From Bacillus methanolicus MGA3 (GTDB lineage Bacteria; Bacillota; Bacilli; Bacillales; Cytobacillaceae): 38,841 nt of DNA. Within the stretch, counting starts at the first letter, position 1, and the number at the start of each line of letters is the position of its first letter. The notes below the pieces were generated by a model. It had not been told where the DNA came from. It worked only from the letters and a program-made list of their open reading frames with translations, and did no database searches. This document shows positions 9,510 through 17,846 of this stretch, piece after piece. The stretch spans positions 256,001 to 294,841 of the forward strand of contig NZ_CP007739.1 of the NCBI RefSeq assembly GCF_000724485.1. Direction: 5' to 3'. The position numbers were made by a program, and so were the translations under genes.

Positions 9510-10661
9510 ATGGAGCCGAATCTTAAAGTTTTATTAGTTAGCGATGATGAGGTCATTCATAATCAAATTTTAAATGCCATATCAGGCAGCTATAGCGTTC
9601 AGTTAATTGACACAGGAGATGTTGTTCGCGAAGTAAACAGGGATGTTCAAGATATTGTGATCTTTGTTCAGCCGGAAAGTGATATTGCTGTAGAAAGCAT
9701 CCAGTATATTAAGTCGATAAGCCCGTCCACATTAGTGATTTTTATCGCTAAAGGCTACGATTTTACACAGTTGAGAAACATTACTAAAGCGGGAGCCACT
9801 GAATTCTTTGTCTATCCGGAAGAACATAGTTTGTTTGTGAGCCGCTTTCCTGCCATTTTTCAAAACTATGAAATTCAGAAAATAAAAAAAGATGAGATTT
9901 TTTTGTCTTTTACCAGAGGAAGAGGCCAGATTCTCTCTATTTTTAGCGGAAACGGGGGCAGCGGGAAATCAAATCTTGCTTCAGCCTTGGCGCAAACCAT
10001 CAAGCTCGAGTCGACTGCGGAGGTCATTCTGATTGATTTGAATCTGCAATTTGGAGGTATCGAAACGCTTCTTTCCATTCAATCAAACCGTTCGATTGCA
10101 GATTTAACTCCGGTTATTAATGAGTTAAACGAAAGCCATATCCGTAATGTCTCGCAGAAACTTGACACCTCTAAGCTCGATGTGCTCATCAGTCCGTGTG
10201 ATGCTGAAGCTGCAGAAATAATAACAGAAGAATTTGTCGCCAAACTGCTTAGAACATGCAGACGAAGCTTTGATTTTGTCGTTGTGGATTTGCCGTCCTA
10301 TATCAACAGCCAGGTTGTCACCGCACTGGAAGAATCAGATCAAATTTTCTATGTCCTTACTCCGGATACGCCTGCTTTGAAAGTATTAAAACAATTTGAA
10401 GAACTTGCGGTCAGATTAGGAATTGAACTTCCTTCAAGAACATCGATCATCCTTAATAAAACTGGAAAGGAAAATGAAATCCAAGAAAAAGATTTAAAAA
10501 ATGTTCTCAGATTTCCAATTGCGGCATCCGTTCGTTTTGATTATAAAGGGCTTCAGCCCTTCCTAAATAAAGGGGAGCCGGTAAGAAAAACGGCAAAAGA
10601 GAAAAGACTAATTCCTTTTGCTAAAGATGTGAAAAAATGGGCGCTTTCTTTATTGAAATAG
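9510..10661 (+). CDS. cpaE: Tad pilus ATPase CpaE/TadZ (MinD/ParA-like)
   Basis: A 383-residue protein with an atypical receiver-like N-terminus (about 1-120) and a MinD/ParA ATPase domain. The deviant Walker A is SGNGGSGKS (146-154), followed by LIDLNLQFGG and DFVVVDLPSY for the switch and Walker B strands. CpaE/TadZ proteins place the Tad machine in the cell. The receiver part lacks an aspartate at the end of its third strand (DIVIFVQPE), so phosphorylation is unlikely. ATG 9510 has a GAGGG site seven bases before it. Twelve bases separate it from tadA. Confidence 0.88.
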   Translation: MEPNLKVLLVSDDEVIHNQILNAISGSYSVQLIDTGDVVREVNRDVQDIVIFVQPESDIAVESIQYIKSISPSTLVIFIAKGYDFTQLRNITKAGATEFFVYPEEHSLFVSRFPAIFQNYEIQKIKKDEIFLSFTRGRGQILSIFSGNGGSGKSNLASALAQTIKLESTAEVILIDLNLQFGGIETLLSIQSNRSIADLTPVINELNESHIRNVSQKLDTSKLDVLISPCDAEAAEIITEEFVAKLLRTCRRSFDFVVVDLPSYINSQVVTALEESDQIFYVLTPDTPALKVLKQFEELAVRLGIELPSRTSIILNKTGKENEIQEKDLKNVLRFPIAASVRFDYKGLQPFLNKGEPVRKTAKEKRLIPFAKDVKKWALSLLK

Positions 10662-10673
10662 GGGGATTTATTA

Positions 10674-12026
10674 ATGGCATCTTTATTCGAAAAGCGCAAA
10701 GAGAAAATTGTAAGTTCAGCTAAGCTGCAATCCTATCAATATGAGAACCATCTTGTCGATGAGCTGGTAGAACACTATAAGGCAAGATTGTTAAGGGATA
10801 CAAACCTTGAGGCGCTCACTAAGCTTTCCCAGGGAGAGATGAGGTTAAGGATTGAACAGCTTGTAAGCCAATTTATGGCGGAAGAAAAAGTTATTATCTC
10901 CCGTCATGATAAAGAAATTTTGATTACTCGCATTCTTGATGAATCGGTGGGATATGGCCCCCTGGAGCCTTTAATCAATGACCCGTCTATTACAGAGATT
11001 TTGATTAACGGCTGGAACGAAGTGTATGTAGAGCGGTTTGGAAAACTTGAACTAACGGAAGTGAAATTTCGTGACGATGACCATGTTCGCCATATCGTCG
11101 ACCGGATTGTCGCTCCGATTGGAAGAAGGATTGATGAAAGTTCACCAATGGTTGATGCCCGCTTGCCTGATGGCAGCCGGGTAAACGCGGTCATTCCGCC
11201 GATTAGTTTAAACGGTACATTAGTTTCGATCCGGAAATTCCGAAAAGAACCGTTTAAGATGGAGGATCTATTAAACTTTCATACTCTTAACTCTGCAATG
11301 GCCGATTTTCTTGACGGCATTGTTAAGGCGAAGATGAATACGTTAATATCCGGCGGTACGGGAAGCGGGAAAACAACAATTTTAAATGTTCTTGCTGCAT
11401 CCATTCCATACGGAGAACGGGTCATCACGATTGAGGACTCTGCAGAGCTGCGGCTGGACCGTCCAAACGTTGTCGGTTTGGAAGCGAGACCCGCAAACGT
11501 GGAGGGAAGAGGGGAAATTACCATCCGGCAGCTTGTGAAAAACGCACTCCGGATGAGACCGGACAGGATCATTGTTGGAGAAGTGCGAAGCGGAGAAGCA
11601 TTTGATATGCTTCAGGCCATGAACACAGGTCATGAAGGATCGATTACAACGGTTCATGCCAATTCACCTGATGATGCCCTCCGTCGTGTGGAAGCGATGG
11701 TTGTCATGGCCGGCATGGAGCTTCCAAGCCATATCATTCGGGAATATATCGTTGGGGCACTTGATATTATCATTCAGGCTGCAAGGCTTACTGATGGAAC
11801 TCGGAAAATAATATCTATTTCTGAAGTAATAAAAAGTTCGAACGGTTCCCATGAGATAAAAGAAATATTTCATTTTAAAAGAATAGGAATGAAATCGGAT
11901 GGAACGATTGAAGGATATTTTACACCGACAGGTTACATTCCAGAATGTCTTGACAGATTAAAAGTTTTCGGAATTTCAATTCCTGAGGCAGCCTTTACTC
12001 CCGTATATGAGGAGGTGAACCAATGA
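10674..12026 (+). CDS. tadA: Tad pilus secretion ATPase TadA/CpaF
   Basis: Type II/IV secretion-family hexameric ATPase that powers Flp pilus assembly on the cytoplasmic side. The 450-residue protein has an N-terminal domain, a conserved GPLEPLINDPSITEILINGW stretch (95-114), Walker A GGTGSGKTT (227-235), a RIIVGEVR Walker B region (298-305) and GHEGSITTVHANS (319-331). These are characteristic of the CpaF subfamily. The GGGGG site eight bases before the ATG is clear. The stop overlaps the tadB start by four bases. Confidence 0.96.
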   Translation: MASLFEKRKEKIVSSAKLQSYQYENHLVDELVEHYKARLLRDTNLEALTKLSQGEMRLRIEQLVSQFMAEEKVIISRHDKEILITRILDESVGYGPLEPLINDPSITEILINGWNEVYVERFGKLELTEVKFRDDDHVRHIVDRIVAPIGRRIDESSPMVDARLPDGSRVNAVIPPISLNGTLVSIRKFRKEPFKMEDLLNFHTLNSAMADFLDGIVKAKMNTLISGGTGSGKTTILNVLAASIPYGERVITIEDSAELRLDRPNVVGLEARPANVEGRGEITIRQLVKNALRMRPDRIIVGEVRSGEAFDMLQAMNTGHEGSITTVHANSPDDALRRVEAMVVMAGMELPSHIIREYIVGALDIIIQAARLTDGTRKIISISEVIKSSNGSHEIKEIFHFKRIGMKSDGTIEGYFTPTGYIPECLDRLKVFGISIPEAAFTPVYEEVNQ

Positions 12027-12949
12027 TACCGTTCATGATCGCTACTGCAGCAGCTTTTTCTTTTATTCTCTCGATCTATTACTTTTTGGATTATCGGAAA
12101 GATAAGCGGGAATGGAGAAAGAACGTAAACGATTTTTATCATGGAGCAAACAAGCGAAAAAGCATCATTGTTTTAATGGGAGATCGCTTTGATCGAACGG
12201 AAGCGGCCCAGCCGATTTATGAAAAGCTGCGGGCAGCAAACATACCGTTCACGCCATCCGAATATATAGGTGCGTTGATCGTTTCCTATATGGGCATCAT
12301 CATTATTTTGCAAAATTTTTTCAGTATTAAATTTCCGATTAATTTTGTTATCGCAGGACTTGTGTTAGAGGCCGGAAAAAGAGTGCTTTTTCTAGTGAGA
12401 AAGAATCGGATGAAGCAACGGATTGTTGAGCAGCTCCCGGAAATTTGCCGTACTCTTGCGAATGCTACCCGTTCAGGAATGACATTAACCCAAGGAATTA
12501 ATCTCGTTGCCCAGGAAGTAAGTCAGCCTGCTAAAGGAGAGTTCCAAAGGCTTGCACAGGAAATCGCTTTAGGTATTGACTTTAATTCAGCGCTAAAAGC
12601 AATGGAAAAACGGATTGAAAGCAGGGAATTCCAGTTGTTTGTGGCCACTTTGCTGATCCAAAAGAAAGCAGGAGGAAACCTTTACTCCGTGTTGGATGAA
12701 ATGAGCCAGACTCTGGAGGAACGGAAAATTTTGCAGCAGGAAATTAAAACGATGACCGCAGAGCAAAGATATGTTTCGTATCTTGTTCCAGTTATTCCTG
12801 TATTTCTCGTATTAATGATGAATAATGTGATTGATGGATTTTTGGATCCTTTGTTTTCCGGTATAGGGATTATTCTTCTGTTATTTTTCTTAGGAGGGAC
12901 TGTCTTAACGTTTATTCTTGTTAGAAAGGTAACCAATATAAGGGTGTGA
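12023..12949 (+). CDS. tadB: Tad pilus inner-membrane platform protein TadB
   Basis: Type II secretion F-domain (GspF/T2SSF) membrane protein of 308 residues. It has an N-terminal membrane segment, a pair around residues 80-130, a cytoplasmic helical domain (QLPEICRTLANATRSGMTLTQGI) and two C-terminal segments. Together with TadC it forms the platform on which TadA works. The start at 12023 overlaps the tadA stop (ATGA) and has a strong GAGGAGGTGA site. tadC begins five bases after the stop. Confidence 0.92.
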   Translation: MIPFMIATAAAFSFILSIYYFLDYRKDKREWRKNVNDFYHGANKRKSIIVLMGDRFDRTEAAQPIYEKLRAANIPFTPSEYIGALIVSYMGIIIILQNFFSIKFPINFVIAGLVLEAGKRVLFLVRKNRMKQRIVEQLPEICRTLANATRSGMTLTQGINLVAQEVSQPAKGEFQRLAQEIALGIDFNSALKAMEKRIESREFQLFVATLLIQKKAGGNLYSVLDEMSQTLEERKILQQEIKTMTAEQRYVSYLVPVIPVFLVLMMNNVIDGFLDPLFSGIGIILLLFFLGGTVLTFILVRKVTNIRV

Positions 12950-12953
12950 AAAG

Positions 12954-13886
12954 ATGGATGGATTAATAGTTATTATCATTTGCCTTTCCCTTATTTTTCT
13001 AGCCCTTTCACTAAGAAGTTTTTATAACTATTTGATATTGAAAGAAGAACTGGAAGAGGAAATAAAGGAAAAAACGTTTATTTACAATGTTTTTGAAAAG
13101 AAAGTCACGAGAAAAGATAAAGTCATTTCGAAAATGCTGCATTATGCTGATGACTTTTCCGCGATAGGCCAGAGGATTAATTTCTACAGTGAGAATCAGG
13201 ATGTTCAAAAATTGCTGATGCAGGCGGGTTTTCCCTATCAATTAACAGTAGAGCGATTCCAAGGATTAAAAATATTCCTTACTGTCGTTGGTCTAATCAT
13301 TGGGGGAATATCACTCGTACTAAGGCTCCCTTTTGCAGAGATTGCCGTTATTCTATTTCCTTTTGCCGGTTATATGGGGGCAATTCTTTGGCTAAAACAG
13401 AAGGCGAAAAACCGCCAGGAGGAATTATCGTTTCAGTTGCCAGACTTTTTGGACACGATGAGTGTAACCCTTCAGGCAGGTGTTGGCTTGGATCAAGCTT
13501 TACGGGATATCGTTCCTTATTTTGAAGGACCAATCAAGGATGAATTCGGAAGATTTATTCAGGAAACGGATGTGGGTGTTCCGAGAGCTGAAGCATACCG
13601 GTCACTTCTTGACCGAAATGACAGCCGGGAATTTCAAATGCTGATTAAGTCGCTTATCCAGGGAGAGAGACTAGGTGTTCCGATTTCCCGGACGTTTAAA
13701 CAACAGGCCGAAGAAATGAGGAAAATCAAAAAAGAAAAAATAAAAGAGCAGGCAGCGAAAGCATCTCCGAAAGTAACATTGATCACGACGTTCATCGTCA
13801 TGCCTTCCGCCCTCATCTTAATTGGCGGCTTAATGGTAATCAATATGTTTAATGACAATCGTAATCTATTTAATTTATTCAAATAA
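12954..13886 (+). CDS. tadC: Tad pilus inner-membrane platform protein TadC
   Basis: Second T2SSF-domain platform protein, 310 residues. It has an N-terminal membrane segment, a central pair (about 100-150), the cytoplasmic domain with QLPDFLDTMSVTLQAGVGLDQAL, and a C-terminal segment (about 278-300). The order TadA-TadB-TadC is the standard Tad core. A GGGTG site at the end of tadB serves the ATG. The prepilin gene follows 16 bases later. Confidence 0.92.
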   Translation: MDGLIVIIICLSLIFLALSLRSFYNYLILKEELEEEIKEKTFIYNVFEKKVTRKDKVISKMLHYADDFSAIGQRINFYSENQDVQKLLMQAGFPYQLTVERFQGLKIFLTVVGLIIGGISLVLRLPFAEIAVILFPFAGYMGAILWLKQKAKNRQEELSFQLPDFLDTMSVTLQAGVGLDQALRDIVPYFEGPIKDEFGRFIQETDVGVPRAEAYRSLLDRNDSREFQMLIKSLIQGERLGVPISRTFKQQAEEMRKIKKEKIKEQAAKASPKVTLITTFIVMPSALILIGGLMVINMFNDNRNLFNLFK

Positions 13887-13902
13887 AAAAGGAGAGATTG
13901 AA

Positions 13903-14109
13903 ATGAAAAACATGATGATTAAAGTTTGGACGAGAATGATGTATCCGGTAAAAAATGAAAAAGGTGCTCAATCTTTAGAGTGGCTTGGATTGGCGGCGTT
14001 GTTGATATTGGTTCTTGGGATTATTTCTCAGGCTGTGGATACCCAAAAAGATGGAATTGGAAACGTAATTGAAAATATTCTTAAAAAAATCTCAGAAATG
14101 GTAGGGTAA
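13903..14109 (+). CDS. flp: Flp-type prepilin
   Basis: Major pilin precursor of 68 residues. A basic leader of 21 residues ends in EKG, followed by AQSLEWLGLAALLILVLGII, a typical type IVb start: glycine at -1, glutamate at +5 and a hydrophobic helix. Flp pilins normally have Glu-Tyr at +5/+6; here it is Glu-Trp. The mature pilin would be about 47 residues. I chose ATG 13903 because of its GGAGAG site; the frame is open 17 codons upstream but those overlap tadC. A hairpin after the stop may raise pilin mRNA relative to the genes downstream. Confidence 0.85.
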   Translation: MKNMMIKVWTRMMYPVKNEKGAQSLEWLGLAALLILVLGIISQAVDTQKDGIGNVIENILKKISEMVG

Positions 14110-14117
14110 TTTCAAAT

Positions 14118-14143
14118 GGGGCGAATGCCCCCTGTGATTTTTT
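14118..14143 (+). terminator. Hairpin after the pilin gene, possibly a partial terminator
   Basis: GGGGC (14118-14122) and GCCCC (14127-14131) form a 5-bp G+C-only stem with a 4-base loop. A T6 run begins six bases later. The gap suggests a leaky terminator or an mRNA-stabilising 3' end rather than a full stop. Confidence 0.45.
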
Positions 14144-14160
14144 AAAGGCAGGTGGGAAAA

Positions 14161-15543
14161 TTGAGGTTTAATTTAAAAATAATCTTACTAGCTATTCTAC
14201 TAATTATTTTACCAGCATGCAGCAAGGAAGAGAAAGAAGTGGAAGGCAAAGTAAAACAACAAGCTGCTGAACAAAGAACAAAACAAGTGCCTGAAAAGGA
14301 AAATAAAAACAAAAATAAATCTGAAGAAAAGAGTATTGAACCAGAACCTCTTCCGAGTACATATGAAGAGTTAGCTGATCTTCCAGTTGGTGAACACGTT
14401 AATTTTAATCCTAAATTGGGCGAACCGGAAAAGACCCTTGAGGCCTTTAAAGATTTGCCCGATATTTCATCCAATCCTTCAAAAAAAGAATTGGACCATT
14501 TTTATAGAGAATTGTTAAAAATGGTGCAGAAAGATTTTAAAGGACCGGAAGCCCTTATTAGACAGTTGCGATTCCAATCGATTGGAAACCCCGATGTTGA
14601 AGATTCAAGATATCAGTTCAAAGAAAACCTGAATGTAGAAATAATTTTGGATGCATCCGGAAGTATGGCCCAATCAACCGGCGGAAAAGTAAAAATGGAT
14701 GCGGCAAAAGACACGATAACAGATTTTGTGGACCAACTTCCTGAAGGTGCGAAAGTCGGGCTTCGAGTTTATGGGCATAAAGGAAGTAATGCAGATTCAG
14801 ATAAGAAACTATCTTGTAGCAGCAGTGAAATTATGTATCCAATCTCACCAATTGATAAAGGAAAATTTCAATCCGCTCTAAATAAAATCCAGCCGACCGG
14901 TTGGACTCCAATTGGATTGGCTCTTAGAGAAGCGAAGAAAGACCTGGAACAATTTGATGGAACGAAAAACACAAACATTGTTTATCTTGTAAGCGACGGA
15001 GTATCTACATGTAATGATAATCCAGTTCAAGCAGCAAAAGATCTATATAATTCAAATATCTCTCCAATTATCAATGTAATTGGATTTGATGTAGATGCCA
15101 AAGGGCAAAATCAACTAATTCAAATTGCCGATGCTACTGAAGGCATCTATCAGAAAGTAAATGATGAAAGCGAACTGAAAAAAGAGCTTGAGAAAATAAC
15201 AGATTTGGCAGAAACGTGGAAAGACTGGAAAGAAAAAAATATGCAAAAGTTAGAACGTAAGAAAATCCAAAATGATCTTGAAATTTTCGGTTACATCACT
15301 GGTGAAGAATACAATGCAGAGTTCGAAAAAGTTGAGATTGGGCTTATTATGCACATTTTAAAGGAAAATGGAAAGATTGATGATGAATCATATAGATATT
15401 TGGATCAGAAAAATAATGAGTATCATGATTGGATCAAATCAGAAGTGAAGAAGTTTGAGACAGAATTAAAAAGCCTAAATGAAAAAAGTTATACAGAAGC
15501 AATAAAAGCTTTGGAAGAAAAGTATCAGCAAAATGCCCAGTAA
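14161..15543 (+). CDS. Extracellular lipoprotein with von Willebrand factor A domain
   Basis: A lipoprotein signal (about 20 residues ending LPAC) predicts attachment to the outer face of the membrane, followed by a charged Lys/Glu-rich linker. A vWA domain spans about residues 158-355 with a complete MIDAS: DASGS (164-168), Thr249 in PTGWTP and Asp279 in SDG. The C-terminal 110 residues are charged and helical. Two cysteines (about 219 and 284) are also present in the second vWA gene at 20391. vWA domains bind protein partners through a metal ion and occur in TadG and in pilus adhesins. I chose TTG 14161, five bases after AGGTGG; GTG 14152 lies within that site. Role in the pilus is inferred from position. 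Confidence 0.75.
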   Translation: MRFNLKIILLAILLIILPACSKEEKEVEGKVKQQAAEQRTKQVPEKENKNKNKSEEKSIEPEPLPSTYEELADLPVGEHVNFNPKLGEPEKTLEAFKDLPDISSNPSKKELDHFYRELLKMVQKDFKGPEALIRQLRFQSIGNPDVEDSRYQFKENLNVEIILDASGSMAQSTGGKVKMDAAKDTITDFVDQLPEGAKVGLRVYGHKGSNADSDKKLSCSSSEIMYPISPIDKGKFQSALNKIQPTGWTPIGLALREAKKDLEQFDGTKNTNIVYLVSDGVSTCNDNPVQAAKDLYNSNISPIINVIGFDVDAKGQNQLIQIADATEGIYQKVNDESELKKELEKITDLAETWKDWKEKNMQKLERKKIQNDLEIFGYITGEEYNAEFEKVEIGLIMHILKENGKIDDESYRYLDQKNNEYHDWIKSEVKKFETELKSLNEKSYTEAIKALEEKYQQNAQ

Positions 15544-15555
15544 AGGGGTGAAAAA

Positions 15556-17208
15556 ATGAGTGAAAGGACTTTAAGCAGCAGACTAGCTGCTCTTTTGATG
15601 ATTGTTGTCCTTTTATTTTGGAACTCTTTTCCGATCATCAGCTTTGCAGGAAGTTTTATCACCCCGGGAAAGCCAATAAATCCGGGGAAAGCATTAACTC
15701 CGGGACAACCGATCAAGGGAGGTCAATTTATCATTCCGGGCCAGGTGTATAATCCTGGAAAAGCAATTGCACCGGGAGAAGCAGCAGCACCAGACAAAAC
15801 AGGGGGAGCTTCCGGCCGGCCGATACTACCGAGGAGCCCATATCAAAATGGGGTATTCATCATTCCAAACGCATTGCCCTTTACCTCTGAATCTCTATAT
15901 TGGCAATTAAGATATCTAGAGACAGGCGGCGCCCTTCAAGGGGGAACCACTATTAATGGAGGTTACAGTTTTGAAGGTGGTCAAGGTCCAAGTGGAGGAC
16001 AAGGTATTAATGGCGGTCAGGGACCAAACAGCGGTCAAAGTGTAAATGTAGGCCAAGGTATTATTGGGGGGCAGGGACCAAATGGAGGTCAAGGTGTAAA
16101 TGGTGGGCCCGGTCCAAATGGAGGACTTGCTCCAAACAGTGGTCAGGTTATTAACAGGGGGCAAGGACCAAACGGTGGTCAAAGTTTAAATGGCGACCAG
16201 GTTCTAAATGGTGGTAAAGGTTTACATGGTGGTCAGGGACCGAATGGAGGTCAGATCCCGAATGGAAGTGGCCTTCCAGGGAATAATAGTTCCTCAAATA
16301 GTGAAGTGAGTACAAATTCTCAAACGAGTGAAGGTGGTTGGGGGCAAACACTTTTTGAATTTTACAAAAATAAGATTAAGAAATTTGGCACGGATATTAT
16401 TTTTGCAACAGATAACATAGCCCAAGGGGTTGTTGCTAGTATAGCGGGATATAAATTTATCGACCATCCTAAAAAAGGCGGGTATAAATTTCTCGGGAAT
16501 AGAAAATCCGATAGTAAAATAATGCAATGGTTTTTAGATCGATACTCTAAGGATATTAAAAATAACAAGCGAAACTATAATGATTTTGAAAAGAAAGAGT
16601 TTTTAAAAAGTAAAGGTCTGGCAGGATTTAAAGAAACTCTTAAAAAGAGTATTAAAGATAGTTGGATCCCTTTCTATAAACAAGAAACACAAGTGAAGAT
16701 AAAGGGACATAAAGTACCTAAAATTGAAACAAAATGGGCAATAAACAAAGATTTTTTCAAAGTTTCAAAGATGTTAAAAGGCAATGGTGTAACTAATTGG
16801 ATTTTGACAACTGGACAAACCATGTATGATTACACTCTAGGAAGCAAAAAAGATAAATTTAATACAACTGATTTTTATGCCGATTTATCAACAGATGTCA
16901 CTATAGGTGCAGGAACAACGCTAGTTTCCGCTATAGTAAGCAGTGCTGCAGCGGGTGCTGCGGGAGGATCAGTATTTCCTGGTGCAGGCACTATTGCTGG
17001 AGCAGCGGCAGGTTTAGCTGTTGGAATATTTTCTTATTTCTTCATGAATTCACGTCCTGGGAAAGCACTTCGCTCTGTCATTCGTAACGGATTTAAATGG
17101 GGTTATGATAAATTGTCTTCCGGAGCTAAAACAATCGGAAATAAAATTTCAGAAGTTGGTGGAAAAGTGATGTCTGGTTTAAAGAAATTAGGTGGTATGT
17201 TTGGATAG
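15556..17208 (+). CDS. Secreted hexapeptide-repeat protein with glycine-zipper C-terminus
   Basis: A 550-residue protein I do not recognise. It begins with a signal peptide (hydrophobic 11-30, likely cut after SFA). Block 1, residues 35-82, has eight six-residue units of the type INPGKA. Block 2, residues 129-236, has eighteen units close to GGQGPN. After a Ser/Asn linker comes a basic helical region (about 265-445). A glycine/alanine-rich hydrophobic stretch (about 448-495, including AAAGAAGG and GAGTIAGAAAGLAVG) and an amphipathic tail finish it. Such glycine zippers occur in pore-forming and prepore proteins. An AGGGGTG site precedes the ATG, 12 bases after the vWA gene. It could be a matrix or adhesin protein or an exported effector. 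Confidence 0.7.
   Translation: MSERTLSSRLAALLMIVVLLFWNSFPIISFAGSFITPGKPINPGKALTPGQPIKGGQFIIPGQVYNPGKAIAPGEAAAPDKTGGASGRPILPRSPYQNGVFIIPNALPFTSESLYWQLRYLETGGALQGGTTINGGYSFEGGQGPSGGQGINGGQGPNSGQSVNVGQGIIGGQGPNGGQGVNGGPGPNGGLAPNSGQVINRGQGPNGGQSLNGDQVLNGGKGLHGGQGPNGGQIPNGSGLPGNNSSSNSEVSTNSQTSEGGWGQTLFEFYKNKIKKFGTDIIFATDNIAQGVVASIAGYKFIDHPKKGGYKFLGNRKSDSKIMQWFLDRYSKDIKNNKRNYNDFEKKEFLKSKGLAGFKETLKKSIKDSWIPFYKQETQVKIKGHKVPKIETKWAINKDFFKVSKMLKGNGVTNWILTTGQTMYDYTLGSKKDKFNTTDFYADLSTDVTIGAGTTLVSAIVSSAAAGAAGGSVFPGAGTIAGAAAGLAVGIFSYFFMNSRPGKALRSVIRNGFKWGYDKLSSGAKTIGNKISEVGGKVMSGLKKLGGMFG
15658..15801 (+). repeat. Coding hexapeptide repeat block 1 (8 units, Pro-Gly type)
   Basis: Eight consecutive 18-base units encode ITPGKP, INPGKA, LTPGQP, IKGGQF, IIPGQV, YNPGKA, IAPGEA and AAPDKT. 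The hydrophobic residue, PG and K/Q recur every six residues. The units differ in DNA, so selection is on protein pattern. Confidence 0.8.
15940..16263 (+). repeat. Coding hexapeptide repeat block 2 (18 units, GGQGPN type)
   Basis: Eighteen consecutive 18-base units starting with GGTTIN and GGYSFE and continuing as GGQGPS, GGQGIN, GGQGPN and so on to GGQIPN. The consensus is G-G-Q-x-x-N. Several units are nearly identical in DNA, so this block may change length by recombination. Confidence 0.85.
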
Positions 17209-17800
17209 ACAAGAACGTATTCAGTTGAAAGACAGTAGAATGGGTTCTGCATTTTTCTCTCTTTATTTTTTTGCCCTAATTGCGAGTGCTCTTCCTGACT
17301 GGTCCTGGGCTTACGGAATCGTAAACTTAAGTTTAGCTACGGTATCAACATTATTGATTATTAGATCATGGATGAAAAGGGACCATTCGAAACGCTACTT
17401 TTCGATTATGAGTTATTGGTTTCTTCTGACGATGGCTTTTTGCTCTGCACAACCCATTATTCGTTTAATGATTATAGCTGAAAGTAAAATATGGATTTTG
17501 TTAATCATTTTATGGGCATCAGTCCTATTAATCTCTACTCTTATGAAAGAAAAGGTTTTTCATTCATTTTCCGAACCTAATAAATCAAAAGCAAGTATAG
17601 CGCTTCACCTCTTTTTGTTGTTTATTGTGTTAGCTACGCCTTTTCTGATCATTATTGGGAGCCCAGTATTACAACATTTTTTTAGGATAAATACTACTTT
17701 TTTAATATGCGGATTTCTCTTGTATATCATCTCCTTGATCGTGTTGGTTATTCTTCCTGGTTTTTTAAAAAAGCCGGAAGAAGTAATCGCACAAAAATAG
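17201..17800 (+). CDS. Predicted six-span membrane protein, function unknown
   Basis: A hydrophobic protein of 199 residues with about six membrane segments and short loops; I do not recognise a family. The likely start is TTG 17201, five bases after AGGTGG (17190-17195) and eight bases before the end of the preceding gene. A GTG at 17192 in frame overlaps the ribosome binding site. Overlap with the hexapeptide-repeat gene implies co-translation, so it may handle, anchor or protect against that protein. A stable hairpin covers its stop codon. Confidence 0.6.
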   Translation: MDRQERIQLKDSRMGSAFFSLYFFALIASALPDWSWAYGIVNLSLATVSTLLIIRSWMKRDHSKRYFSIMSYWFLLTMAFCSAQPIIRLMIIAESKIWILLIILWASVLLISTLMKEKVFHSFSEPNKSKASIALHLFLLFIVLATPFLIIIGSPVLQHFFRINTTFLICGFLLYIISLIVLVILPGFLKKPEEVIAQK

Positions 17801-17821
17801 AGAGAGCTTTTGCTCTCTCTA
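17798..17821 (+). other. Stable hairpin over the stop codon, without T run
   Basis: TAGAGAGAGC (17798-17807) pairs perfectly with GCTCTCTCTA (17812-17821) around a TTTT loop. No T tract follows, so it is more likely an RNA processing or stability element than a terminator. Confidence 0.5.
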
Positions 17822-17846
17822 AGATCCATTAGATTGGAGTAAAGAT

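Noticed and set aside
15916..16182. Minus-strand open frame across the hexapeptide repeats
   Set aside because: A periodic antisense shadow of the repeat DNA; the plus-strand product has a signal peptide and ribosome binding site.
15940..16263. CRISPR array
   Set aside because: The 18-base repeats are contiguous without spacers and are in frame in a protein-coding gene.
17798..17821. Rho-independent terminator inside the accessory module
   Set aside because: The stem is strong but no T run follows, and the next gene continues with close spacing.
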